The notes: generated from the sequence alone by a model not told the origin. A stretch of DNA of 57,315 bases from DASZTU01 sp035493835 (GCA_035493835.1 DATJHO010000045.1:1-57315); one strand, 5' to 3'. Numbered from the stretch's first letter, positions 15,513 through 25,347 are shown. Made by a program: numbers and translations.

Positions 15513-18500
15513 TCCGCCGCCTCTGCCTTTGCCGGCGCGTCGCCGGGGATGTAGTTGAGGATCTGGCCGAGCCAGCGCTCGACCTCGGCGACGGCCATGC
15601 CCTTGCGCCTTGCATAATCCTCAACCTGGTCGCGCTCGACCTTGGCGACGCCGAAATAGAACGATTCCGGATGGGCGTAGTACATGCCCGAGACCGAGGA
15701 GCCCGGCCACATGGCAAAACTTTCGGTCAGGCTGACGCCGATCCGCGCATTGGCCTCGAGCAGGCCGAAGAGCGTCGTTTTTTCTGTGTGGTCGGGCTGC
15801 GCGGGATAGCCGGGGGCAGGGCGGATGCCCTTGTACGGCTCGCCCGCCAGCTCCTCCGGCGCGAACTTTTCGTCCCGGGCGTAGCCCCAATGCTCGCGGC
15901 GAACGCGCTCGTGCATCATTTCGGCCAAGGCCTCGGCGAAGCGGTCGGCCAGAGCCTTGACGAGGATGGACGAAAAATCGTCGTTCGCCTTGGCGTAGCG
16001 CTGCGCGATGTCGTTCTCCTCGGGCCCGGCCGTCACCACGAAGCCGCCGATATAGTCCGGCTTGGCGGTATCGAGCGGCGCGACGAAATCGGCGAGCGCC
16101 GAACTCGCCTTGCCCTCGCGCTTCGAAAGCTGCTGGCGCAGGGTGAAGAACGTCGCCAGCTCCTCCGTTCGCTGCTCGTCCGTGAACAGGCGCACGTCGT
16201 CGCCGACCGCGTTGGCCGGCCAGAAGCCGATCACCGCCTTGGGCTTGAACCATTTTTCGGCGATGACCTTTTCCAGCATCGCCTGCGCGTCGCTGAACAA
16301 CTCGCGCGCGGTTTCGCCCTGCTTGGGATCGTCGAGAATCTGCGGGTAGCGGCCGCGCAGTTCCCAGGCCTGGAAGAACGGCGTCCAGTCGATGTAGCGG
16401 GCGATTTCCGCCAGGTCGAAATCCTCGAACACCCGGGTGCCGAGAAAACTCGGCTTGACCGGCTCGAACCCCGACCAGTCGATGGCGAAGCGGTTTTCGC
16501 GCGCCGCGGCTAGCGGGATGCGCTGCTTGGCCTCCTCGCTCCGGGCGTGCGCCTCCGCGACCTTGCGATATTCGGCGCGCACTTCGTCGGTATAGGCGGC
16601 GCGGGAATTGGAGGAGAGGAGCGATCCGACGACACCCACGGCGCGGCTTGCGTCGTTCACGTGGACGACCGCGCCCTTCGAATAGCGCGGGTTGATCTTG
16701 ACCGCTGTATGCACCCGGCTGGTCGTCGCCCCGCCGATCAGCAGGGGAATGTCAAAACCCTCGCGTTCCAGCTCCGCCGCGACATGTACCATCTCATCGA
16801 GCGACGGGGTGATCAGGCCGGAAAGGCCGATGACGTCGACCTTTTGCGTCTTTGCCGTCTCGAGGATTTTTGCGGAGGGCACCATGACGCCGAGGTCGAT
16901 GATCTCGTAATTGTTGCAGGCGAGCACGACCCCGACGATGTTCTTGCCGATGTCATGGACGTCACCCTTGACCGTCGCCATCAGGATTTTCCCGGCGCTC
17001 TCGCGCCCGCCGCTGCCGCCATTGGCGGCCTTCTCGGCCTCCATGTAGGGCAACAGCAGGGCCACGGCCTGCTTCATCACGCGGGCGGATTTCACCACCT
17101 GCGGCAGGAACATTTTTCCGGAGCCGAACAGGTCGCCGACGACGTTCATGCCGGCCATCAGCGGGCCTTCGATCACATGCAGCGGCCGGGCGGCGGCGAG
17201 GCGCGCCTCTTCGGTGTCCTGGTCGATGAATTCGGTGATGCCGTTGACGAGCGCATAGGAAATCCGCTCCGCAACCGGCTTTTCGCGCCACGAGAGGTCT
17301 TTGCCGGAGCCTTCCTTGCCGCTCTGGCCGCGATATTTTTCGGCGACCGCCAGCAGGCGGTCGGTCGCATCCGCGCGCCGGTTGAAGATCACATCCTCGC
17401 AGGCCTCGCGCAGTTCCGGGTCGATGGCGTCATAGACCGCGAGCTGGCCGGCATTGACGATGCCCATGTCCATGCCCGCCTGGATGGCATAGTAGAGGAA
17501 CACGGCGTGCATCGCCTCGCGAACGGGCTCATTGCCGCGGAACGAGAAGCTGAGGTTGGAGACGCCGCCCGAAATGTGGGCATGCGGCAGGTTCTGCCGG
17601 ATCTGCCGCGTCGCCTCGATGAAGGCGATGCCGTAGCCCGAATGCTCCTCGATGCCAGTGGCGACGGCAAACACATTCGGATCGAAAACAATGTCCTCCG
17701 GCGGAAAGCCGACTTCCTCGGTGAGAAGCTTATAGGCCCGCGCGCAGATCTCGACCTTGCGCTCGAGCGTATCGGCCTGGCCCTGTTCATCGAAAGCCAT
17801 CACCACGACCGCCGCGCCGTAGCTGCGCACGATCCGGGCCTCGGTGAGGAACTTCTCGACGCCCTCCTTCATCGAGATCGAGTTCACCAGGGCCTTGCCC
17901 TGGATGCATTTGAGCCCCGCCTCGATCACCTCGAACTTCGAGCTGTCGATCATCAGCGGCACGCGGGCGATATCCGGCTCCGCGGCGAGCAGGTTCAAAA
18001 ACTCGACCATCACCCTCTTGCTGTCGAGCAGGCCCTCGTCGACGTTGATGTCGATCACCTGGGCGCCGTTCGTCACCTGGTCGCGGGCAACGTCGAGCGC
18101 GGCGGTATAATCGCCGGCGGTGATCAGCTTGCGGAAGCGGGCGGAGCCGGTGACGTTCGTCCGCTCGCCGATATTGACGAAGGGAATGTCGCTGGTCAGC
18201 GTGAAAGGCTCGAGGCCGGAGAGACGCAGCAGCGGCTCGACCTTGGGCGGCAGGCGCGGCGGATATTTTGCCGCGAGCTCGGCGAAGGCGCGGATGTGCG
18301 CCGGGGTGGTGCCGCAGCAGCCGCCGATGATGTTGACGAGCCCATCGCGCAAGAACGTCTCGATCTGCCGCGCCATGAACTCGGGCGTTTCGTCATAAGC
18401 GCCAAATTCGTTCGGCAGCCCGGCGTTCGGGTAGCAGCAGATGAAGGTATCGGCCATATCCGACAGCTCGGCGATGTGGCCGCGCATGGCATTGGCGCCC

Positions 18501-19285
18501 AGCGCGCAGTTGAGCCCGATGGTGAAGGGGTTGGCGTGCCGCACTGAATACCAGAATGCGGTCGGTGTCTGCCCCGACAGCGTCCGGCCGGAAAGATCGG
18601 TGATCGTGCCCGAGATCATGATCGGCAGCTTGAAGCCGCGCTCGGCAAAGACCTTCTCGGCCGCGAAAATGCCGGCCTTGGTGTTGAGCGTGTCGGTGAT
18701 CGTCTCGAACAGCAGCAAATCGGCGCCGCCATCGATCAGCCCGTTGATCGCCGTCTCATAGGTTTCGGCGATGTCCTCGAAGCTGACCGCCCGGTGGCCG
18801 GGACTGTTGACGTCCGTCGACATCGAGGCGGTCTTGTTGGTCGGCCCGAGCGCCCCGGCAACGAAGCGCCGACGGCCATCCCTGGCCTCTGCCACGTCCG
18901 CCGCCGCGCGCGCGAGCTTTGCGCCTTCGACATTGAGCTCGTAGGCAAGCTCTTCCATCCCGTAATCGGCCATGACGATCGAGGTGGAGGAAAAGGTGTT
19001 GCTCTCGACGATATCCGCGCCGGCAAGAAAATATTCGAGGTGAATGTCCCGCACGGAATCCGGCTGGGTCAGGTTGAGCAGGTCGTTGTTGCCCCTGACA
19101 TCGCGCGGCCAGTCCTTGAAGCGCTCGCCGCGATAACCGGCTTCGTCCAGCTTCAAGCCCTGGATCATCGTGCCCATGGCACCGTCGAGCACGAGCACGC
19201 GCTCACGGACGGCGCTGGCGAGGGCGCTGCAAATTTCGGCAGGGTCGCGAGTGGCCGATTTTTCGACATGGGAGGACGGGATCAT
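15509..19285 (-). CDS. metH: Cobalamin-dependent methionine synthase
   Basis: A 1258-residue full-length MetH, which methylates homocysteine using 5-methyltetrahydrofolate through methylcobalamin. Domain order: homocysteine-binding barrel (LVLDGAMGTMIQ; zinc Cys in IGLNCALG and IIGGCCGTTPAHI), pterin-binding barrel (VNIGERTNVTGSARF), cobalamin cap and binding domain (VKGDVHDIGKNIVGVV carries the lower-ligand His), and the SAM-binding reactivation domain (SVSGMYYAHPESFYFGV). The start MIPSSHVEKS follows AAGGAG at good spacing; in-frame codons further upstream cover the regulatory region and are not used. A SahR-like palindrome lies 75 bases upstream. Confidence 0.97.
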   Translation of the reverse strand: MIPSSHVEKSATRDPAEICSALASAVRERVLVLDGAMGTMIQGLKLDEAGYRGERFKDWPRDVRGNNDLLNLTQPDSVRDIHLEYFLAGADIVESNTFSSTSIVMADYGMEELAYELNVEGAKLARAAADVAEARDGRRRFVAGALGPTNKTASMSTDVNSPGHRAVSFEDIAETYETAINGLIDGGADLLLFETITDTLNTKAGIFAAEKVFAERGFKLPIMISGTITDLSGRTLSGQTPTAFWYSVRHANPFTIGLNCALGANAMRGHIAELSDMADTFICCYPNAGLPNEFGAYDETPEFMARQIETFLRDGLVNIIGGCCGTTPAHIRAFAELAAKYPPRLPPKVEPLLRLSGLEPFTLTSDIPFVNIGERTNVTGSARFRKLITAGDYTAALDVARDQVTNGAQVIDINVDEGLLDSKRVMVEFLNLLAAEPDIARVPLMIDSSKFEVIEAGLKCIQGKALVNSISMKEGVEKFLTEARIVRSYGAAVVVMAFDEQGQADTLERKVEICARAYKLLTEEVGFPPEDIVFDPNVFAVATGIEEHSGYGIAFIEATRQIRQNLPHAHISGGVSNLSFSFRGNEPVREAMHAVFLYYAIQAGMDMGIVNAGQLAVYDAIDPELREACEDVIFNRRADATDRLLAVAEKYRGQSGKEGSGKDLSWREKPVAERISYALVNGITEFIDQDTEEARLAAARPLHVIEGPLMAGMNVVGDLFGSGKMFLPQVVKSARVMKQAVALLLPYMEAEKAANGGSGGRESAGKILMATVKGDVHDIGKNIVGVVLACNNYEIIDLGVMVPSAKILETAKTQKVDVIGLSGLITPSLDEMVHVAAELEREGFDIPLLIGGATTSRVHTAVKINPRYSKGAVVHVNDASRAVGVVGSLLSSNSRAAYTDEVRAEYRKVAEAHARSEEAKQRIPLAAARENRFAIDWSGFEPVKPSFLGTRVFEDFDLAEIARYIDWTPFFQAWELRGRYPQILDDPKQGETARELFSDAQAMLEKVIAEKWFKPKAVIGFWPANAVGDDVRLFTDEQRTEELATFFTLRQQLSKREGKASSALADFVAPLDTAKPDYIGGFVVTAGPEENDIAQRYAKANDDFSSILVKALADRFAEALAEMMHERVRREHWGYARDEKFAPEELAGEPYKGIRPAPGYPAQPDHTEKTTLFGLLEANARIGVSLTESFAMWPGSSVSGMYYAHPESFYFGVAKVERDQVEDYARRKGMAVAEVERWLGQILNYIPGDAPAKAEAAE

Positions 19286-19359
19286 GGCGTCTCCTTGGGC
19301 GCGTTCCGGGAATTCGACGCGGGGCCGCCACGCTCCGGTAAAGCGGTCGGCGAGGCGAG

Positions 19360-19381
19360 GATATAAAGATTCCTTTATATC
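19360..19381. promoter_or_regulatory. Candidate SahR operator upstream of metH
   Basis: A perfect inverted repeat: arms GATATAAAG (19360-19368) and CTTTATATC (19373-19381) around ATTC. It is conspicuously AT-rich in GC-rich surroundings and lies 75 bases upstream of the metH ATG. SahR, an ArsR-type repressor sensing S-adenosylhomocysteine, controls metH and related genes in alphaproteobacteria through ATATAAAG-type palindromes; the match is from memory of that motif. No SAM or cobalamin riboswitch could be recognised in this leader. Confidence 0.7.
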
Positions 19382-19577
19382 ATTGCCAGACCCTTCTGGC
19401 GAAATTTCGCCGCCATGGTGGCCCGCACGAGCGCCAAACGAGCGCCGATTTCGCAGGCTGCAAGCAATTTGAGCCAAATTAACCCTGGCGCAACCATGAT
19501 GCCATCCAATCCGGGCGAGCGGAAACCTGTTCCCGTATGGTCTGAGGTCAGATTGGGGCATCGAGGGCTTGTCGTTA

Positions 19578-20690
19578 ATGAAGTGGTCTGGTGAGTGGCG
19601 TTCGGCTGGGCGATTTGTGGTCTTGATGGCCATAGTGGCGCCTTTTCTTGCAGCCTGTGCCACCGCTCCTCACCACAGGGGCCGCGCTCTTTTTACCAGC
19701 AAGGAATTCGGCGTGCCGGTATCGCGCCGCGTCACCAACAATCCCAATCCGCCGCATGGCGGGGGCATTCGTATGGTTGGCGATGCCTATCAGGTGCATG
19801 GCGAGTGGTATAAGCCCAAGCCAAACCCGGTCGGCTACGACGTGAAGGGTATTGCCTCTTACTATGGCTGGGACTTCCATGGGCGGCTGACCGCCAACGG
19901 CGAAATTTTCAGCGCCAACGCCATCACCGGCGGCAGCCCGGATTTGCCGCTGCCGTGCTATGCGCGAGTGACCAATCTGGCTAATGGCAAGTCGCTGCTC
20001 GTCCGCTTTAACGATCGCGGCCCGTACATGTCAGGCCGCGTCGTCGATCTTTCGGAGCGGGCGGCCTCGCTTCTGGGCTACGCCAACACCGGGACCGCGC
20101 CGGTGCGCGTGCAATATGTTTCCGCGGCGCCGTTGAATGGCGACGACACCAATTACCTGATGGCCAGCCTCACCCAGACCATGCCGTCCTACGGTGGGCA
20201 GGAAACACGTCTCGCTTCGGTCGAGCCGCAAGATATCCGTCCGGTCCCGATGCAGCCGCGCGCAGTCTCGTACGAAGCGCCGGCGCCGCGTAGCTCGGAC
20301 AAGCCGCAAATGCGCAGCGTGCTGGCATCTGTGAACAGCCTCTTCTCCTTCGCCGATTCTCAGGAAGAGCAGGTCAACATCAACAGCGCCCATGCCGCCG
20401 TCGACGCGATGGCCGCCCGCGTACCGAACCTGCGGGATTGGGTCGCTACCACCGACGACGATGCGCGCGCGGTCGAGGTTCAGCTCGGCAGCTACGAGGA
20501 TCCCGCCGCTGCGAGGCGCACGGCCATGCAGTTTGCCATGCTGGGCGCCGTCGATGAGGATCAGGTCACCGACAACAGCGGCGCCGGTGCTACGCGCCTG
20601 ACGCTGACTCATCTCAAGCCCGGCGTGGCTCGTCAGGACGTCGCCGAACTTGCGCATAAACTTGGCCTCAAGGACGTCGTCCTGTATTAG
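19578..20690 (+). CDS. rlpA: RlpA-family lipoprotein with C-terminal SPOR domain
   Basis: A 370-residue protein. The N-terminal signal ends in a lipobox (PFLAAC, Cys near residue 26), so it should be an outer-membrane-linked lipoprotein. A double-psi beta-barrel domain (about 90-185) shows GIASYYGWDFHGRLTANGE, VTNLANGKSLLVRFNDRGPY and GRVVDLSERAASLLG, including the catalytic Asp of RlpA-type lytic transglycosylases acting on stem-peptide-free glycan. A linker precedes a SPOR-like C-terminus (about 295-370) that targets denuded septal glycan. The ATG at 19578 is preferred over TTG at 19569. It is divergent from metH and followed by a carboxypeptidase gene. Confidence 0.9.
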   Translation: MKWSGEWRSAGRFVVLMAIVAPFLAACATAPHHRGRALFTSKEFGVPVSRRVTNNPNPPHGGGIRMVGDAYQVHGEWYKPKPNPVGYDVKGIASYYGWDFHGRLTANGEIFSANAITGGSPDLPLPCYARVTNLANGKSLLVRFNDRGPYMSGRVVDLSERAASLLGYANTGTAPVRVQYVSAAPLNGDDTNYLMASLTQTMPSYGGQETRLASVEPQDIRPVPMQPRAVSYEAPAPRSSDKPQMRSVLASVNSLFSFADSQEEQVNINSAHAAVDAMAARVPNLRDWVATTDDDARAVEVQLGSYEDPAAARRTAMQFAMLGAVDEDQVTDNSGAGATRLTLTHLKPGVARQDVAELAHKLGLKDVVLY

Positions 20691-20751
20691 GTATCATCAG
20701 GATGCGGCAGGGGTTCCGGGAACCTGATTCAGTGTTCCCGGTTGACGAAAA

Positions 20752-21933
20752 ATGGCACGGTATTTTTCTTTGGTGCGGCTGGCCTGGGCGATGGTCGCGG
20801 CGCTATTAGCACTAGCCCCGGTGCTGGCACAGGCGGCCAATCCTCCGACGACCGATTTCGAGAGCGGCGCTCCCTTCGCAATCCTGATCGATTACGACTC
20901 GGGCACGGTGATCTACCAGAAGAACGCGGACACACCGATGGAGCCGGCCAGCATGGCCAAGCTCATGACCCTCGCCGTGGTGTTCGATCAGATCAAGACC
21001 GGCCGCATTCATCTCGATGACCAGTTCATCATTTCCGAACATGCCTGGCGGGATGGGGGCGCCAAGTCGGGCAGTTCGACCATGTTCGCCAAGCTCAATT
21101 CCAAGGTGCCGGTCGAAGACCTGCTCTACGGACTGATCGTGCAATCGGGCAACGACGCCGCGATCGCCCTGGCCGAGGGAATCGCCGGGTCCGAAGGCAC
21201 CTTCGCCAACATGGAAAACCAGATGGCGGCGAAGCTCGGCCTGACCAATTCGCACTTTACCAATGCGAGCGGCCTGCCCGATCCCGATCTGCACACGACG
21301 CCGCGGGACCTGGCCAATCTTGCGCGCTACCTGATCCGGACCTATCCCGAGTACTACCACATCTTCTCCGAGAAAGAGTTCACCTGGAACGGGATCAAGC
21401 AGCCGAACCGCAATTCGCTGCTCGGGATGGGGGTTGGCGTCGACGGGCTGAAGACCGGTCACTCCGACGAGTCCGGGTATGGCGAGGTGCTTTCGACCAC
21501 CGATGGCGGCCGTCGGTTGATCGCGGTCATCAATGGGCTCAAGACCATGGCGCAGCGCACCGAGGAGGGCCGAAAGCTCCTCAACTGGGGCGCACGCAGC
21601 TTTGAGGAGGTCTCGGCGTTTCCCAAGGGCAAGATCGTCGGCTATGCCAGCGTCTATGGTGGCGCGGAATCGAGCGTCGGCCTGGTGGGAGCCGATGACA
21701 TCGACCTCTTCCTCCCCAAGGGAAAGGACAACTGTCCGCAGGCGAGCATCACCTACAAGGGGCCGCTGCGTCCGCCGGTCCAGCAGGGCGACAAGGTGGC
21801 GCAATTGCAGGTGACATGCGCCGGGCAGCTCATTCAAACGGTGCCGCTTTTCGCCGCGAGCACGGTCGAAGACGGCGACTTGATGAACAAGGCGACGGCG
21901 GCGCTGCGCCAGCTCGCCCTTGGCTGGTTGTGA
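20752..21933 (+). CDS. D-alanyl-D-alanine carboxypeptidase (PBP5/6 type)
   Basis: A 393-residue low-molecular-weight penicillin-binding protein with a signal peptide (residues 1-29, ending AQA). The three active-site motifs are present: SxxK as S67MAK70, SxN as SGN in LIVQSGNDAA, and KTG in GLKTGHSDESGYG. It trims the terminal D-Ala of peptidoglycan pentapeptides in the periplasm. A C-terminal beta domain (about 290-370) precedes a short amphipathic end (ALRQLALGWL), consistent with membrane attachment as in DacA/DacC. It follows rlpA by 61 bases, so two cell-wall enzymes are adjacent, and tmk starts 12 bases later. Confidence 0.93.
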   Translation: MARYFSLVRLAWAMVAALLALAPVLAQAANPPTTDFESGAPFAILIDYDSGTVIYQKNADTPMEPASMAKLMTLAVVFDQIKTGRIHLDDQFIISEHAWRDGGAKSGSSTMFAKLNSKVPVEDLLYGLIVQSGNDAAIALAEGIAGSEGTFANMENQMAAKLGLTNSHFTNASGLPDPDLHTTPRDLANLARYLIRTYPEYYHIFSEKEFTWNGIKQPNRNSLLGMGVGVDGLKTGHSDESGYGEVLSTTDGGRRLIAVINGLKTMAQRTEEGRKLLNWGARSFEEVSAFPKGKIVGYASVYGGAESSVGLVGADDIDLFLPKGKDNCPQASITYKGPLRPPVQQGDKVAQLQVTCAGQLIQTVPLFAASTVEDGDLMNKATAALRQLALGWL

Positions 21934-21945
21934 AAACTGGAAAAT

Positions 21946-22641
21946 TTGACGCCAAACACTGAAGCGGCAACGCGCCCCCCCGCACGGTTCCTCACCTTCG
22001 AGGGCGGAGAGGGAGTCGGCAAGTCTACGCAGGTCAAGCGGCTGGTGGCGGCCCTTGCCGGGCATTCGATCACCGCGGTCCGAACCCGCGAACCCGGTGG
22101 CACGCCCAAGGCGGAGGCTATTCGCTCGCTGATCCTGCAAGGCAGGTCGGAAAGCTGGGGCGCCGGCGCCGAGGCGGTGCTGTTTGCGGCCGCGCGGCTC
22201 GATCACGTCACCCAACTTATTGCGCCGAGCCTTGCGGCCGGCAAATGGGTGGTTTCCGACCGTTTCCACGATTCCACCCGCGCCTATCAGGGGCTGACGG
22301 GAGGCGTCGACGACAAGCTGATCCGGGGCCTCGAGGTTCTGGCTCTCGACGGTCACACGCCAGACTTGACAATCGTCCTCGACATGGACCCGGCGATCGC
22401 CTTCGAGCGCGTGGCGCACCGCGAGCTCGAGGTAGGCATTCCCGGCACCGCCGACCGGTTCGAGAAGGAAGACCTCGAATGGCACCAGCGGCTGCGGCAG
22501 GCGTTCCTGGAGATTGCGCGGAACAATCCCGAGCGCTGCGTCGTCATTGACGCCAATCGCGGGGAAGATGAGCTCGAAACCGAGATCTGGCGCGTCGTCG
22601 CTGGCCGGTTTGCGGAGATTAGGGCGAGCGAGGCGCCATGA
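21946..22641 (+). CDS. tmk: Thymidylate kinase
   Basis: A 231-residue dTMP kinase. The P-loop is FEGGEGVGKSTQVKRL (about residues 18-33), followed by TREPGGTPKAEAIRSL and the DR motif DRFHDSTRAYQG. The apparent start is TTG at 21946, as no ATG occurs between the previous stop and the P-loop. It overlaps holB by four bases. The tmk-holB pair is conserved in many bacteria, linking nucleotide supply and replication. Confidence 0.95.
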   Translation: MTPNTEAATRPPARFLTFEGGEGVGKSTQVKRLVAALAGHSITAVRTREPGGTPKAEAIRSLILQGRSESWGAGAEAVLFAAARLDHVTQLIAPSLAAGKWVVSDRFHDSTRAYQGLTGGVDDKLIRGLEVLALDGHTPDLTIVLDMDPAIAFERVAHRELEVGIPGTADRFEKEDLEWHQRLRQAFLEIARNNPERCVVIDANRGEDELETEIWRVVAGRFAEIRASEAP

Positions 22642-23666
22642 TCGAGGCTGATCAGCTTGAGGACGTGGTCGCCCCGGAGCAGAACCTTTCGCCCGTGATC
22701 GGGCACGAGGCCGCGCTCGGGCACCTCGCGAGCGTGCTTGATGCGGGGCGGCTGCCCGGCGCCATCCTGCTGCATGGCCCGCAGGGAATCGGCAAGGCAA
22801 CGCTGGCCTTTGCCCTTGCCCGGCAGATCCTGGTGCGGACCGGCGACGAAGAGGCGCACCGTGTCGACGAGCAGGTCGTCGCCGGCGCCCATCCCAACCT
22901 CACCGTGCTGCGTCGTACACCGAAGGACGGAAAGGGTTTTTACACCGTCATCCGCGTCGATGAGGTGCGCGAGCTGCGCGACCGGCTGCATCGCACGCGC
23001 GGCCGCTCTGGGCATCGCATCGCCATTATCGATGCCATCGACGATTGCAACCCGAGCGCCGCCAACGCCATGCTCAAGACGCTGGAGGAGCCGCCGACGG
23101 AGACGATGTTCCTCCTGGTGTCGCACCGGCCCGGCCTTTTGCTGCCCACCATCAAGTCGCGCTGCCTGAGCATCGCCTTGCGGCCCTTGGCGGATGAGGA
23201 GGTGCGGCACGTGCTGGCGGAGCAGCGGCCTGATGCCGGCGAGACCCTTGATCATGCCGTGACCCTCGCCGAAGGGCGTCCGCGCCGGGGTTTTGAGGCT
23301 CTGGCCCTCAACGACGAGGGGGCGCTGACGACGCTGCGCGATTGGCTCAGGGCGCCGATGGCAGGCCGTTCCGCCGCCCATCTCGCCATTGCCGATCAGC
23401 TGATCGCCGAGGCCGGCGGCGCCGAGACCGGTTTTGCCAAGGAAATGATCGTCGACTGGCTCGCCGCCGAGGCGCGCGACGCGGCGCTGGCGGGGCCGGA
23501 AGCCCGCAGGCGGCTTGCCTCGGCCAACGACCTATGGGACAAGGCACATTCTCTGTTTGCCGATGAAGAGACCCTCAATCTCGACGCTCGGCAGACCCTG
23601 GTCGCGGTTTTTGACGCGATCCGGAGCCATATCCAGAAAACCGCGACCTTCGCCGAGACGAGATGA
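22638..23666 (+). CDS. holB: DNA polymerase III subunit delta'
   Basis: A 342-residue clamp-loader subunit. The AAA+ core starts with VIGHEAALGHLASVLDAGRLPGAILLHG, with the P-loop GPQGIGKATLAFALAR, then NAMLKTLEEPPTETMFLLVSH and the sensor/SRC motif TIKSRCLSI. Delta' helps open and load the beta clamp. Length suits alphaproteobacterial HolB, which has extra C-terminal helices. The ATG overlaps the tmk stop and its own stop overlaps the metG ATG (ATGA), giving three coupled genes. Confidence 0.94.
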   Translation: MIEADQLEDVVAPEQNLSPVIGHEAALGHLASVLDAGRLPGAILLHGPQGIGKATLAFALARQILVRTGDEEAHRVDEQVVAGAHPNLTVLRRTPKDGKGFYTVIRVDEVRELRDRLHRTRGRSGHRIAIIDAIDDCNPSAANAMLKTLEEPPTETMFLLVSHRPGLLLPTIKSRCLSIALRPLADEEVRHVLAEQRPDAGETLDHAVTLAEGRPRRGFEALALNDEGALTTLRDWLRAPMAGRSAAHLAIADQLIAEAGGAETGFAKEMIVDWLAAEARDAALAGPEARRRLASANDLWDKAHSLFADEETLNLDARQTLVAVFDAIRSHIQKTATFAETR

Positions 23667-25213
23667 CCCGTAACGCTTTCTACGTCACCACCGCGATCGC
23701 CTATCCCAATGGTGAGCCCCATATCGGGCACGCCTATGAGATGATCGTGACCGACGCGATCGCCCGCTGGAAGCGGCTCGAAGGCCGCGACGTGTTTTTC
23801 CTCACCGGCACCGACGAGCACGGCATCAAGATGGTGCAGACCGCCGAGGCGCAGGGGGTTACCGTCCGTGAGTTGGCCGATCGCAATTCGGCGCGGTTCC
23901 GGCAGCTGGCGGCTACGCTCAACATTTCGAACAGCGAATTCATCCGCACCACCGAGCCGCGGCACCGCGATGCGGCGCAAGCCATCTGGCGGAAGATGCT
24001 GGCCAATGGCGACATCTACCAATCGACCTACAAGGGTTGGTACTCGGTGCGCGATGAAGCCTATTTTGACGAGTCCGAGCTGACCAACGGCGAGGGCGGC
24101 AAGAAGTTCGCCCCCTCCGGCGCCGAGGTGAGCTGGGTCGAGGAGCCGAGCTATTTCTTCCGGCTGTCCGCCTATCAGGAGCGCCTGCTCGCCCATTTCG
24201 AAGCGAACCCTGACTTCATCGCGCCACGCGAGCGCCGCAACGAGATCGTCTCTTTCGTCAAGGGCGGGCTGCAGGACCTTTCGATCTCCCGCACCACCTT
24301 TGACTGGGGCATTCCGGTGCCGGACGCGCCCGGGCACGTGATGTATGTGTGGGTCGATGCCCTCACCAACTACATCACCGGCGTCGGCTATCCGGACACC
24401 GAGAGCGAGCAGTTCAAGAAGTACTGGCCGGCCGACCTGCACGTCATCGGCAAGGACATCATCCGCTTCCACACGGTCTATTGGCCGGCTTTCCTCATCA
24501 GCGCGGGCCTTGCCGTGCCGCAGCGCGTCGTCGCCCACGGTTTTCTCACCGTCGATGGCAAGAAGATGTCGAAATCGCTCGGCAACGTCATCGACCCCTT
24601 CGCGCTGATCGAGGAGTTCGGCGTCGATCCGGTGCGCTTCTTCTTCATGCGTGAAGTCTCGTTCGGCAATGACGGCGATTATTCGCGCGATAAGATCGTC
24701 AACCGCGCCAATGCCGATCTCGCCAATGATTTCGGCAATCTGGCCCAGCGCTCGCTGTCGATGGTCAACAAGAACTGCGAGGGCAGGGTGCCCGCGCCCG
24801 GCCTCTTCAACAAGGACGACGAGGCGCTCCTCGCCTCCACCGATGCCGCCATCGCCGCCGCTATCGCCGCCATGGATGCGCAGCTAGTGCACGAGGCGGT
24901 CTCGGCGATCTGGGAAGTCGTTGGCGAGGCCAACAAATATTTCGCCGCACAGGAGCCCTGGGCGCTGAAAAAGACCGACTTCAAGCGCATGGAGACCGTG
25001 CTCTATACGACCGCCGAGGTGATCCGCCGGCTGGCCATCCCGGCGCTGGCGTTCATGCCGGAATCGGCCGACCGGCTGCTGGACTTCCTCTCCGTCGCCA
25101 AGGACCAGCGTCTGCTCGCCTTCGCCAACGACAGCGGCAAACTGGTGCCCGGCACGATGCTGCCGGTGCCCGAGCCGGTGTTCAAGCGCTTCGAGCGGAC
25201 CAAGGTGGAGTAG
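23663..25213 (+). CDS. metG: Methionine--tRNA ligase
   Basis: A 516-residue class I aminoacyl-tRNA synthetase charging tRNA-Met. The HIGH-type signature lies in AYPNGEPHIGHAYE near the N-terminus and KMSKS in DGKKMSKSLGNVIDP. It is the short MetG form: no zinc-knuckle Cys set is apparent in the connective peptide and there is no C-terminal Trbp111-like extension. The helical anticodon-binding domain runs from about 360 to the end. It is coupled to holB by a four-base overlap. Confidence 0.96.
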   Translation: MTRNAFYVTTAIAYPNGEPHIGHAYEMIVTDAIARWKRLEGRDVFFLTGTDEHGIKMVQTAEAQGVTVRELADRNSARFRQLAATLNISNSEFIRTTEPRHRDAAQAIWRKMLANGDIYQSTYKGWYSVRDEAYFDESELTNGEGGKKFAPSGAEVSWVEEPSYFFRLSAYQERLLAHFEANPDFIAPRERRNEIVSFVKGGLQDLSISRTTFDWGIPVPDAPGHVMYVWVDALTNYITGVGYPDTESEQFKKYWPADLHVIGKDIIRFHTVYWPAFLISAGLAVPQRVVAHGFLTVDGKKMSKSLGNVIDPFALIEEFGVDPVRFFFMREVSFGNDGDYSRDKIVNRANADLANDFGNLAQRSLSMVNKNCEGRVPAPGLFNKDDEALLASTDAAIAAAIAAMDAQLVHEAVSAIWEVVGEANKYFAAQEPWALKKTDFKRMETVLYTTAEVIRRLAIPALAFMPESADRLLDFLSVAKDQRLLAFANDSGKLVPGTMLPVPEPVFKRFERTKVE

Positions 25214-25249
25214 GCGGTTTGTCCGCAATCCATTCAAAGCGCGTTGCCT

Positions 25250-25347
25250 TCCTTCTCCCTTCGCGGGAGAAGGTGCCCGAAGGGCGGATGAGGGAGCCTA
25301 GCCCTCAGCCAGCGCGCCGCGCCACCCTCTCCCGCACGGGGAGAGGT
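25250..25347. repeat. Hairpin-pair repeat just upstream of tatD
   Basis: Two hairpins, about 25251-25273 (CTTCTCCCTTCGCGGGAGAA) and about 25325-25346 (CCCTCTCCCGCACGGGGAGA), flank about 50 bases. This is a widespread bacterial intergenic repeat. It ends 18 bases before the tatD ATG, and its purine-rich edge (GAGAGGTGAAGGGGAAAG) is the only Shine-Dalgarno-like sequence available to tatD. The metG-tatD spacer (25214-25364) contains nothing else recognisable. Confidence 0.8.

Noticed and set aside
16547..18547. A 666-codon plus-strand open frame opposite metH
   Set aside because: Mirror of the metH coding strand; composition is biased and no motif is recognisable.
19286..19577. SAM or cobalamin riboswitch in the metH leader
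   Set aside because: The leader is short and I could not recognise conserved riboswitch core elements; the palindrome explains regulation better.
20812..22800. A 662-codon minus-strand frame opposite the carboxypeptidase and tmk genes
   Set aside because: It spans two unrelated plus-strand genes and their boundary, which a real gene would not.
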